Part shown: positions 8,469 through 16,083 of the stretch, one piece after another
Layout: every line of letters begins with the position of its first letter
Position numbering within the stretch: the stretch's first letter is position 1
Assembly: GCF_004151105.1 (NCBI RefSeq)
Contig: NZ_PHRF01000053.1
Location: 83,632 to 147,631, forward strand
Origin: Streptomyces sp. L-9-10
Lineage (GTDB): Bacteria; Actinomycetota; Actinomycetes; Streptomycetales; Streptomycetaceae
Length of the DNA stretch: 64,000 nt
Reading direction: 5' to 3'
The notes under the pieces: model-generated
Database searches by the model: none
The model's input: the letters and a program-made list of their open reading frames with translations, nothing else
What the model was told of the DNA's origin: nothing
Position numbers and translations under genes: made by a program

Positions 8469-9623
8469 TCAGAGGTTGCCGCGCTTCTCCTGCTCGCGCT
8501 CGATCGCCTCGAAGAGCGCCTTGAAGTTGCCCTTGCCGAAGCCCATCGAGCCATGGCGCTCGATCATCTCGAAGAAGACGGTCGGCCGGTCCTGGACGGG
8601 CTTGGTGAAGATCTGGAGCAGATACCCGTCCTCGTCGCGGTCCACCAGGATCTTCAGCTCACGCAGCGTCTCCACGGGCACCCGCGTCTCGCCCGCCCAC
8701 TCGCCGAGCGTGTCGTAGTACGAGTCGGGGGTGTCGAGGAACTGCACGCCCGCCGCCCGCATGGCCCGTACGGACCCGACGATGTCGTTCGTGGCGAGCG
8801 CGATGTGCTGGACGCCGGCCCCGCCGTAGAACTCCAGATACTCGTCGATCTGCGACTTCTTCTTGGCGATCGCGGGCTCGTTGATCGGGAACTTCACCTT
8901 GAGCGTGCCGTCGGCGACGACCTTCGACATGAGCGCGGAGTACTCGGTGGCGATGTCGTCGCCCACGAACTCCTTCATGTTCGTGAAGCCCATGACCTTG
9001 TTGTAGAAGCCGACCCACTCGTTCATCTTCCCGAGCTCGACATTGCCCACGCAGTGGTCGATGGCCTGGAAGGTGCGCTTGGCGGCGGGCTCGACGATCG
9101 GGGTCGCGGCGGTGAAGCCCGGCAGGTACGGCCCGTCGTAGCCGGAGCGTTCGACGAGGGTGTGGCGGGTCCTGCCGTACGTGGCGATCGCGGCGAGGAC
9201 GACCGTGCCGTGCTCGTCCTTGATCTCGTACGGCTCCTGGAGGCCGCGGGCGCCGTGCTCGGTGGCGTAAGCGTAGGCAGCCCGCGCGTCCGGCACCTCG
9301 ATCGCGAGGTCGACCACGCCGTCGCCGTGCTCGGCGACATGGTCCGTGAGGAAGCGGCCCCACTCGGTGGACGGCTTGATGACGGACGTCAGGACGAAGC
9401 GGGCCGCGCCGTTGGTGAGCACGTAACTCGCGGTCTCGCGGCTGCCGTTCTCCGGTCCGGAGTAGGCGACGAGCTTCATGCCGAAGGCCGTGGAGTAGTA
9501 GTGCGCGGCCTGCTTGGCGTTGCCGACGGCGAAGACGACCGCGTCCATTCCCTTGACCGGGAAGGGGTCGGCCTCGCGCGCGGTGCGGGGAGCGGTGTCG
9601 ATGTGCATCGAGGTGTCAGCCAT
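8469..9623 (-). CDS. hppD: 4-hydroxyphenylpyruvate dioxygenase
   Basis: A 384-aa non-heme iron enzyme converting 4-hydroxyphenylpyruvate to homogentisate in tyrosine catabolism. Two vicinal-oxygen-chelate halves are visible. The iron ligands are H190 (AIDHCVG), H273 (VQHIALATND) and E352 (FFEMIERHG). The C-terminal helix GFGKGNFKALFEAIEREQE is typical of the family and gates the active site. The ATG at 9621-9623 has GGAGG eight bases upstream. It is transcribed divergently from an Lrp/AsnC regulator, 141 bases apart, which is probably its local regulator. Confidence 0.97.
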   Translation of the reverse strand: MADTSMHIDTAPRTAREADPFPVKGMDAVVFAVGNAKQAAHYYSTAFGMKLVAYSGPENGSRETASYVLTNGAARFVLTSVIKPSTEWGRFLTDHVAEHGDGVVDLAIEVPDARAAYAYATEHGARGLQEPYEIKDEHGTVVLAAIATYGRTRHTLVERSGYDGPYLPGFTAATPIVEPAAKRTFQAIDHCVGNVELGKMNEWVGFYNKVMGFTNMKEFVGDDIATEYSALMSKVVADGTLKVKFPINEPAIAKKKSQIDEYLEFYGGAGVQHIALATNDIVGSVRAMRAAGVQFLDTPDSYYDTLGEWAGETRVPVETLRELKILVDRDEDGYLLQIFTKPVQDRPTVFFEMIERHGSMGFGKGNFKALFEAIEREQEKRGNL

Positions 9624-9764
9624 GGGCTCACCCTCCCGCCGTTCCACAAGGTGCGCAACAGTTCGCTGATTCACTGGGCAATATGTAGACCGGATGACCA
9701 GAATGGCGAGGCTATCTGCACAGTATGACTACGTTTGATTCGGCAACGTCTTGGGGAGCGGACC

Positions 9765-10256
9765 ATGAGCATCGACGGACTCGACGGCCGGCTGATCGTG
9801 CTGCTCGCGCGGGAGCCCAGGATTGGGGTGCTGGAGGCATCGCGCCGGCTCGGGGTGGCCCGCGGCACGGTGCAGGCACGGCTCGACCGGCTTCAGTCGA
9901 ACGGGGTGATCAGGGGTTTCGGCCCGACCGTGGATCCGGCCGCGCTCGGCTACCCCGTCACCGCCTTCGCCACGCTGGAGATCAAGCAGGGGCAGGGCGC
10001 CGATGTACGGGCCCATCTGACCACCGTCCCCGAGGTGCTCGAACTGCACACCATCACGGGTCAGGGAGACATGCTCTGCCGTCTCGTGGCCCGTTCCAAC
10101 GCCGATCTGCAACGGGTGATCGACCGGGTCGTCGGTTTCGACGGCATCGTGCGGGCCGCCACGGCGATCGTCATGGAGAACCCCGTACCGCTGCGGATCA
10201 TCCCGCTGGTGGAGCAGGCGGCCGAGGACTCCGCAGGCGACGCCGCCGGAGGGTGA
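9765..10256 (+). CDS. Lrp/AsnC family transcriptional regulator
   Basis: A 163-aa protein with an N-terminal winged helix-turn-helix (LDGRLIVLLAREPRIGVLEASRRLGVARGTVQARLDRLQ) and a C-terminal RAM/AsnC ligand-binding domain (VTAFATLEI..., LHTITGQGDMLCRLVARSN). The ATG at 9765 follows GGGAG by six bases. Regulators of this family usually sense amino acids, and its position beside hppD suggests control of aromatic amino acid catabolism. That is inference from context. Confidence 0.92.
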   Translation: MSIDGLDGRLIVLLAREPRIGVLEASRRLGVARGTVQARLDRLQSNGVIRGFGPTVDPAALGYPVTAFATLEIKQGQGADVRAHLTTVPEVLELHTITGQGDMLCRLVARSNADLQRVIDRVVGFDGIVRAATAIVMENPVPLRIIPLVEQAAEDSAGDAAGG

Positions 10257-10307
10257 GCCGGGGGTTCGGTCGGGGGTCGGCCGGGGCCGCCTCCGGGGAA
10301 CGGTGCG

Positions 10308-10670
10308 TCAAGAAGGCGCAGCGCTTCGCGGGGCCTTCCCCAGGACGTGTTCCCGCCCCCACAGACCGAGCGGCTGGAGGGCGACCCCCAGGGCGACACC
10401 GCGCTCGGTCAGCGCGTACTCGACGCGCGGCGGGATCTCGTCGTACACCTCACGGGAGACGATGCCGTGCGTCTCCAGCTCACGCAGCTGGCTGGTGAGG
10501 ACCTTCTCCGTGACACCGGGGAGCATCCGGCGAAGCTCGCCGAAGCGGCGCGGGCTCTCGTCCAGCGCCCAGAGGATCAGCACCTTCCACTTTCCGCCGA
10601 TCACATCCATGGCCGCGTCGATCCCGCAGTGATACGCGTCGGGCGCGCCCGGCCTGCCCACGGTCGCCAT
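10308..10670 (-). CDS. HxlR family transcriptional regulator
   Basis: A 120-aa winged-helix protein with the HxlR signature: an N-terminal Cys (YHCGIDAAMDVIGGKWKVLILWAL), the recognition segment RRFGELRRMLPGVTEKVLTSQLRELE, and a wing ending VEYALTERG. Several relatives respond to aldehydes, diamide or ROS through that N-terminal Cys. The ATG at 10668-10670 was chosen; a more upstream start at 10709 would add 13 basic residues. It is divergent from the imine-reductase-like gene (111-base gap) and may control it. Confidence 0.9.
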   Translation of the reverse strand: MATVGRPGAPDAYHCGIDAAMDVIGGKWKVLILWALDESPRRFGELRRMLPGVTEKVLTSQLRELETHGIVSREVYDEIPPRVEYALTERGVALGVALQPLGLWGREHVLGKAPRSAAPS

Positions 10671-10781
10671 CGTCCTCGGTCCCCCTCTCCGACTCTCCGA
10701 CCTGGTCACATACCTCGGGGGAACCGCCCACTTCGGAGTGCGTACTTGTTGGTCCCCGCGCCATCGACCAGCTTATTCGTC

Positions 10782-11747
10782 ATGACCGACAACGTTTCTG
10801 ACGCTCTTTCCTCTTCCTCTTCCTCTTCCTCTTCCCTTTCCCCCTCCCCCGCCCCCGCCTTTTCGTCGTCCTCTTCTCCCCGTTCCCTCTCGCTGCTCGG
10901 GCTCGGAGCCATGGGGACGGCCTTCGCCCGTGCCTGGCTCGCCGCCGGATACTCCGTGACCGTCTGGAACCGGACGCCGGGCCGGGCCGACGCCCTGGTG
11001 GCCGAGGGCGCCACGGCCGCCGCGAGCGCCGCCGAGGCGGTGGCCGCGAACGCGCTGGTCGTCACCTGCCTGCTGGACGACGCCTCGGTCGGGGCGGCGC
11101 TGGAGGGTACCGACCTGACCGGCAAGGACCTGGTGGACGTCACCACCGGAACACCGGCCCAGGCACGGGCGCGCGGCGAATGGGCCGGGGCGCGCGGGGC
11201 CCGCTTCCTCAGCGGCGGGATCATGGCCGTACCGCCGATGATCGGGGTTCCCGAGGCGGGCGGCTATGTCTTCTACAGTGGCTCGCACGAGCTCTTCGAG
11301 ACGCACGGAGCGGCTCTGGCGGTCCCGGCCGGCACGCGTTACGTCAGCGAGAACGCCGGCCACGCCGCCCTCCAGGACGTGGCGCTGCTGAGCGGGATGT
11401 ACGGCATGCTCGCGGGCATCACGCACGCCTTCGCTCTGGTGCGCGGGGAGGCGGACATCTCACTCAAGGAGTTCACACCGCTGCTGAGCGATTGGCTGAC
11501 GTCGATGGCCCCGGTGATCGAGCAGGTCGCCGACCAGCTGGCGAGCGGCGACTACGCGTCGGACGTCGCCTCCAGCCTGGCGATGCAGGTCGCCGGGATC
11601 CCGGCCTTCGTGGGGACGGCGCACGAGCAGGGGGTGAGCCCCGAGCTGCTGACCCCGTACTTCGACCTGATGAAGCGGCGGCTGGAGGGTGGTCATGGGG
11701 CGGAGGGCGTCACGGGGATCGTCGATCTGCTGACGCCTGACGCCTGA
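10782..11747 (+). CDS. NAD(P)-dependent oxidoreductase, imine reductase-like (beta-hydroxyacid dehydrogenase fold)
   Basis: A 321-aa enzyme. After a 30-residue Ser/Pro-rich leader comes the Rossmann motif GLGAMG (residues 40-45), then VWNRTPGRADALVAEGA, the NADP-side segment typical of this fold. The inter-domain stretch GGIMAVPPMIGVPEA matches the imine-reductase-type signature better than the catalytic Lys motif of 3-hydroxyisobutyrate dehydrogenases. The C-terminal helical domain is complete. The likely reaction is reduction of a cyclic imine or related substrate. A polyserine repeat (10811-10834) and a 7-bp tandem repeat spanning the stop codon are unusual. Confidence 0.88.
   Translation: MTDNVSDALSSSSSSSSSLSPSPAPAFSSSSSPRSLSLLGLGAMGTAFARAWLAAGYSVTVWNRTPGRADALVAEGATAAASAAEAVAANALVVTCLLDDASVGAALEGTDLTGKDLVDVTTGTPAQARARGEWAGARGARFLSGGIMAVPPMIGVPEAGGYVFYSGSHELFETHGAALAVPAGTRYVSENAGHAALQDVALLSGMYGMLAGITHAFALVRGEADISLKEFTPLLSDWLTSMAPVIEQVADQLASGDYASDVASSLAMQVAGIPAFVGTAHEQGVSPELLTPYFDLMKRRLEGGHGAEGVTGIVDLLTPDA
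10811..10834 (+). repeat. Hexanucleotide microsatellite coding for polyserine
   Basis: Four exact in-tandem CTCTTC units inside the N-terminal leader of the imine-reductase-like gene, continued by degenerate TTTCC/CCCTCC units to about 10878. Each unit adds Ser-Ser, so length change stays in frame. Confidence 0.9.
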
Positions 11748-11777
11748 CGCTGACACCTGACACCTGACACCTGACCC
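11731..11777 (+). repeat. 7-bp tandem repeat spanning a stop codon
   Basis: Seven consecutive units of TGACGCC/TGACACC (two units are 6 bp). The TGA stop of the imine-reductase-like gene (11745-11747) is in the third unit. Because the period is 7, unit gain or loss would shift the frame and change the C-terminus. Confidence 0.9.
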
Positions 11778-11827
11778 AACGGCTGACGCCTCCCGCCGGA
11801 CGAACAGGGCCGGATCGGGATCACGAA

Positions 11828-11889
11828 CGTAGTCATGCAAAGACTTCCTTGCAAAGAATGTGTTGCAAAGAAGCCTTTGCGTGACTACG
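11828..11889. promoter_or_regulatory. Large inverted repeat with TGCAAAG boxes upstream of arsR-type gene (probable operator)
   Basis: Arms 11828-11842 (CGTAGTCATGCAAAG) and 11875-11889 (CTTTGCGTGACTACG) are complementary at 14 of 15 positions. Between them sit two exact direct copies of TTGCAAAGAA (11849-11858, 11863-11872). The right arm ends eight bases before the start codon of the ArsR-like gene. The density of TGCAAAG in both orientations is typical of a multi-dimer operator and suggests autoregulation. Confidence 0.7.
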
Positions 11890-11897
11890 TTAGAGGC

Positions 11898-12569
11898 ATG
11901 CCCGAGCCTGTAGACCCCGAAGAGCCGGTAGAACCCGTAGAACCTGTTGAGCCTGTTGAGCCGGCAGAAACCCGGCCGCGGCCGTGGCCCACGAACCCCA
12001 AGCAGCGCACCCTCGACGCGCGCTCGCTCCGCGGTCTGGCCCACCCCTTGCGGATGCGGCTGCTGAGCACCCTCCGCCACGACGGCCCCGGCACCGCCTC
12101 CCAGCTCGCCGAGCAGCTCGGCGAGTCCAGCGGCGCCACCAGCTATCACCTGCGACAGCTCGCCACGCACGGTTTCGTCGAGGACGACCCGACGCGGGGA
12201 AAGGGCCGCGAGCGGTGGTGGAGGGCCACCGACGAGGGCACGACGTTCAGCCCCGACCTGCACACCGACAGCAACCCGGCGGTACGCGGCGCGGTCGACC
12301 TCTTCCTGCACGAGGTGGCCAACATCCACACCCAGGAGCTCGCCACCTGGCTGGGGACCGCGAGTGACTGGCCCAGGGAGTGGTCGAACTCCGCGGACCT
12401 CAGCGACTTCACCCTGCGCCTGACCGCCGAGCAGCTGCACGAGATGAACGAGAAGCTGCACGAGGTCGTCGAGAGTTACCGCTCGGCCGGTCCCGGCGAC
12501 GGGGAAGCCCCACAGGTCCGCGTCCATCTGCATTCCTTCCCCCGCACAGGTTCCACCGACAGAAGCTGA
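11898..12569 (+). CDS. ArsR/SmtB-type helix-turn-helix transcriptional regulator
   Basis: A 223-aa protein. A short acidic leader made of EPV repeats (residues 2-20) is followed by a winged helix: LDARSLRGLAHPLRMRLLSTLRHDGPGTASQLAEQLGESSGATSYHLRQL, split here only by family landmarks. No Cys pairs for metal binding are seen, so it probably does not sense metals. The C-terminal 100 residues are helical and may bind a ligand. ATG 11898 lies just inside the big inverted repeat region, so bound protein would block initiation. It heads an operon with a 69-aa protein and an MFS exporter, suggesting control of efflux. Confidence 0.88.
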   Translation: MPEPVDPEEPVEPVEPVEPVEPAETRPRPWPTNPKQRTLDARSLRGLAHPLRMRLLSTLRHDGPGTASQLAEQLGESSGATSYHLRQLATHGFVEDDPTRGKGRERWWRATDEGTTFSPDLHTDSNPAVRGAVDLFLHEVANIHTQELATWLGTASDWPREWSNSADLSDFTLRLTAEQLHEMNEKLHEVVESYRSAGPGDGEAPQVRVHLHSFPRTGSTDRS

Positions 12570-12581
12570 AGGAGACCCGCT

Positions 12582-12791
12582 GTGCACCCCGCCGCGCACC
12601 CCGACATACATCTCCGGCTGCACGCCCTGCGCGCCGCCGAACTGCACCACGAGGCCGCCGCGTTCCGGCTCCGCCCGCCGCGCGCGAACCTCCGTACCCG
12701 ACTCGGCTGGTCCCTGGTCGAGTTGGGGCTGCGCCTCGTCGACCGGCCGACGATGTCCCGGCGCCGGCTCGTACGGCCGTACGCCGCATGA
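12582..12791 (+). CDS. Small basic protein between regulator and transporter
   Basis: A 69-aa protein rich in Leu, Arg and His, with no recognised family. GTG 12582 has an excellent AAGGAG seven bases upstream, and its stop overlaps the next start as ATGA, so it is clearly translated and coupled to the transporter. The segment TRLGWSLVELGLRLVDRP could be an amphipathic helix. Small proteins of this kind are common between such regulators and exporters in Streptomyces, but I know no tested role. Confidence 0.72.
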   Translation: MHPAAHPDIHLRLHALRAAELHHEAAAFRLRPPRANLRTRLGWSLVELGLRLVDRPTMSRRRLVRPYAA

Positions 12792-14116
12792 CCCGGACGG
12801 CCGACACCGGACGCGGCACTGACGACCGGCGGCCCTTCGTCGCCACCCTCGCCGCCAACACCATCTCCATCGCCGGGAGTTCACTCACCCTGATCGGAGT
12901 GCCCTGGTTCGCTCTCCAGACCACCGGAAGCCCGGCCAAAGCCGGGGTCGTCGCCTTCTGCGCGACGCTGCCGGTCGTCGTCTCCGCCGTCGTCGGCGGT
13001 CCGGTCATCGACCGGCTCGGACGGCGGCGGATCTCCGTCGCCTCCGACCTGATCTGCGGACTCGCCGTGGCGGCGGTCCCGCTCCTGCACTTCGCGGGCG
13101 TGCTGGAGTTCTGGATGCTGTGCGCGCTGATGGCCGTCAGCGGCCTTGTCCACTCCCCGGGGATCACCGCCCGCTACGTCCTGCTGCCGGACCTCGCCGA
13201 ACGCGCCGGGACGACCCTGCCGCGCGCCGCGAGTCTGTACGACGCGGCCTCGCGCGGCGCGCGGATGATCGGCGCCGCGCTTGCCGGACTGCTGATCGCG
13301 GTCGTGGGCGCGGAAGCGGTCCTGCTGCTGGACGCCGTGACCTTCGCGGCGTCGGCGGCGCTGATAGCCGCCGGGGTACGGGGGGTACGCGCCGCTGAGC
13401 CGCAGCGTCAGAGCCCGGTCTCCCCCGCGACGTACCGCACCGAACTCCGCGAGGGCTATGCCTTCCTGCTCCGTACGCGGCTGCTGCTCGGCATCACGGT
13501 GATGGTGATGATCACCAACGGCCTGGACCAGAGCTGGAGTTCGGTCCTGCTGCCGGTCCATGCCCGGCAGGAGCTGGGCGGATCGGCCAGTCTCGGACTG
13601 CTCACCGCGCTGTTCGGCGGGGCGGCGCTGCTGGGGGCCCTGCTGTACGGGGCGTACGGCGAACGCTTCCCGCGCCGCGTCGTGTTCGCGGGCGCCTTCC
13701 TGCTCTGCGGGGCACCGAAGTTCACCGTGGCCGCGCTCACGGACGGGACCGTCCCACTGGCCGTGACGATGGCCGCGGGCGGGCTGGCGGCCGGCGTGCT
13801 GAACCCGATCCTCACCACGGTCATGTACGAGCGCGTGCCGGACGGGCTGCGCAGCCGGGTGTCCAGTGTGACCACGGCGGGAGTCGAACTGACCATGCCG
13901 CTCGGCGGTCTGGTCGCGGGCCTCCTGGTCGAGCGCGCGGGGCTGAGCAGCACACTGCTGGCCGTCGGCGGCGTCTATCTCCTGGCGACGCTGAGCCCGC
14001 TGGTCTTCCCTGCCTGGCGCACCATGGAACGGATCCCGGAGAAGGCGAAAGCCGCCGCGGCCACCGACCTCAGCAGCTCGGCACCCGACCCGTCTCGCCC
14101 CGCTCCAGCGCCCTGA
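12788..14116 (+). CDS. MFS transporter
   Basis: A 442-aa major facilitator with about 12 hydrophobic segments. The loop after helix 2 reads DRLGRRR, the MFS motif A signature. It starts ATGA-overlapped with the preceding small gene, in an operon with the ArsR-like regulator. The type resembles macrolide/drug exporters of the MefA/EntS class, so efflux of a compound sensed by the regulator is likely. The last 47 bases overlap the convergent Lon-domain gene. Confidence 0.9.
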   Translation: MTRTADTGRGTDDRRPFVATLAANTISIAGSSLTLIGVPWFALQTTGSPAKAGVVAFCATLPVVVSAVVGGPVIDRLGRRRISVASDLICGLAVAAVPLLHFAGVLEFWMLCALMAVSGLVHSPGITARYVLLPDLAERAGTTLPRAASLYDAASRGARMIGAALAGLLIAVVGAEAVLLLDAVTFAASAALIAAGVRGVRAAEPQRQSPVSPATYRTELREGYAFLLRTRLLLGITVMVMITNGLDQSWSSVLLPVHARQELGGSASLGLLTALFGGAALLGALLYGAYGERFPRRVVFAGAFLLCGAPKFTVAALTDGTVPLAVTMAAGGLAAGVLNPILTTVMYERVPDGLRSRVSSVTTAGVELTMPLGGLVAGLLVERAGLSSTLLAVGGVYLLATLSPLVFPAWRTMERIPEKAKAAAATDLSSSAPDPSRPAPAP

Positions 14117-14864
14117 GCGCCGACACCGCGCCGTTCAGCGTGGTGACCGGGATCAGCCGCATCCCCTTCGGCAGCTCGGTCCCGGCGTCCCCGCACTCCG
14201 CCTCCGGGACGAGGAAGACCGTAGCCCCGTCGCGCCCCGCGGCCTGGGTCTTCAGGGACACCCCGCCGACCGCGCCGACCTTGCCGTCGGCGCTGATCGT
14301 GCCCGTACCCGCGATCTTGCGGCCGCCGGTCAGATCGCCGCCCGAGCCGTCGCCGTCGAGTTTGTCGACGATGCCGAGGGCGAAGAGCAGCCCGGCGCTG
14401 GGGCCGCCGACGTCGGCGAGATGGAGGCTGACGTCGACGGTCTTCGGGTCTTTGCCGAGCAGGCCCAGGGCCGCCTCGGTCGCGGAGTTCTGGGACTCCA
14501 CCATGTCGTGGGTGTTGTGCCGCTCGATCTCCTTGTCGGACTGCCCCGACGGGTAGACCGCTTCGCGCGGCAGCACGGCGCGGTCCGTACGGAACCAGCC
14601 CTCGACGACATCGCCGAAGTCGACATCGGCGGAGGGGCCGGTCGCCACGATGGTCGTCATCCGCAGCTGCCCCTCGGTCTTCCTGGTGGGAGCCCCGCTG
14701 ATCGTGATGATCTGCCGGCCCCGGTCCGCGCCGAGGACATCCGCGGTCATCCCGGGCTGTGCGACGGAGTACGGCAGCGGAGCGGCCCCGACCACGGCGA
14801 ACAGCACGACGATCGGGACGGCGCAGAGGGCGAGGGCGCCGGGGCGCGAGAAGCGAGAGAACAC
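14070..14864 (-). CDS. Membrane-anchored Lon-type (S16) protease domain protein
   Basis: A 264-aa protein with an N-terminal hydrophobic anchor (residues about 9-28) and a central region that in relatives is PDZ-like. The C-terminal Lon protease domain has GGPSAGL with predicted catalytic S156, and GGVSLK with predicted lysine K205. This is the arrangement of YlbL-type proteins. It probably cleaves proteins outside the membrane. The GTG at 14862-14864 was chosen because the anchor begins there; no Shine-Dalgarno is visible, so the message could be leaderless, and a TTG three codons upstream is possible. Convergent overlap with the MFS gene. Confidence 0.85.
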   Translation of the reverse strand: MFSRFSRPGALALCAVPIVVLFAVVGAAPLPYSVAQPGMTADVLGADRGRQIITISGAPTRKTEGQLRMTTIVATGPSADVDFGDVVEGWFRTDRAVLPREAVYPSGQSDKEIERHNTHDMVESQNSATEAALGLLGKDPKTVDVSLHLADVGGPSAGLLFALGIVDKLDGDGSGGDLTGGRKIAGTGTISADGKVGAVGGVSLKTQAAGRDGATVFLVPEAECGDAGTELPKGMRLIPVTTLNGAVSALRALERGETGRVPSC

Positions 14865-15054
14865 GGGTGTCAATCTATCTGGCGCGATCCACCGCCCGGG
14901 ACGCTGCGTCCCGGCTGCCGGTCCGGTCCGCAGCTCCGGTCCACAGGACCGGTCCACAGGACCGCGGGGCCGGGCGTACCTACCGTCCCTCCCGGGCCGC
15001 CCGCTCGGGCACGGCGCCGCCCGGTCGGCCACGGCCTCGGCCTTGGCCTTGGCC

Positions 15055-15696
15055 TCAGCGCAGCGCGTCCGCCACTTCCCGGGCGGCGTCCACGACCCGC
15101 GGCCCCACCCGTTCGGGTACGGCGTCCGCGAGCATCACCACTCCCACGCTGCCCTCTATCCCGGTCACCCCGATCAGAGCGGCGGCGGCGCCGCTGGCAC
15201 CGGCCTCCAGCTCGCCGTGGGTGAGGGTGCAGCGGGGTTCGGTGAGGGCGGCCTGACGGGCGGCGAGTATGGCCTTGCCCGCCGCGCCCCGGTCCAGCGG
15301 ATGGCGGAATCCGGCCCGGTAGGCGACGTGGTAGTCGGTCCAGGTCGGTTCGACGACCGCGACGGCCAGCGCCTCCGCCCCGTCCACGAGCGTGAGATGC
15401 GCGGTGGCGCCGATGTCCTCGGCGAGCGAGCGCAGGGCGGGCAGGGCGGCCTCCCGTACCAGCGGATGCACCTGCCGGCCCAGGCGCAGCACGCCGAGAC
15501 CCACCCGGGCCCGGCCGCCCAGGTCGCGGCGGACCAGGGCGTGCTGTTCGAGGGTGGCGAGCAGCCGGTAGACCACCGTCCTGTTCACACCGAGTTTGTT
15601 GGACAACTCGGTGACGGTCAGGCCGTGATCCGTATCGGCGAGCAGCTTGAGGACGCGCAGTCCCCGGTCGAGCGTCTGGGAGGTCTCCGCGGTCAC
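15055..15696 (-). CDS. IclR family transcriptional regulator
   Basis: A 213-aa regulator. An N-terminal winged helix-turn-helix (LKLLADTDHGLTVTELSNK, then LGVNRTVVYRLLATLEQH) precedes an IclR effector domain (AAGKAILAA region, TGIEGSVGVVMLADAVPE). GTG 15694-15696 has GAAGGAG eight bases upstream; the longer in-frame extension is not protein-like. The effector domain is slightly short for the family (usual total about 250 residues). No adjacent catabolic gene indicates a target. Confidence 0.88.
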   Translation of the reverse strand: MTAETSQTLDRGLRVLKLLADTDHGLTVTELSNKLGVNRTVVYRLLATLEQHALVRRDLGGRARVGLGVLRLGRQVHPLVREAALPALRSLAEDIGATAHLTLVDGAEALAVAVVEPTWTDYHVAYRAGFRHPLDRGAAGKAILAARQAALTEPRCTLTHGELEAGASGAAAALIGVTGIEGSVGVVMLADAVPERVGPRVVDAAREVADALR

Positions 15697-16083
15697 GACG
15701 CCTTCTCCTTCGGAGTGAGGCCGCCGACGGGCATCGGCACCACCGACTGCACTACGCGGCGGAGTTGCCACGGAGCGTTTACATTGCGGGGACAGTAACC
15801 ATGGACACCGCTCAGCGGAAGACCTCGTCCAGAATCCGGGCACAGAAAGAGAGTTGATCCCTATTCGCGGACAAAATCCGACAGAACGAGGAACTGGATC
15901 GATCATTCGTGCCATATCGGACGGCTTCGGAGACAAAAACGGCCGCCGAAGGCCCCACCACCGCGCCCGGCGGCCCCACCGCGGCACCCCTCAGCGGCCA
16001 CGGCGCACGAAAACCGCTACGACCTCTTTCGATCTCCGCTACGGTGCCCGCCGGAAACCTCCACGGCATTACCGCATCCGGGA
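15697..16083. other. Intergenic region upstream of IclR gene
   Basis: 387 bases, somewhat AT-richer (15780-15960), holding the IclR promoter. It ends at a tandem copy of ACCGCATCCGGG (16071-16082 and 16086-16097) that runs into the 3' end of the helicase gene. No ORF with a ribosome site is seen. Confidence 0.4.
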
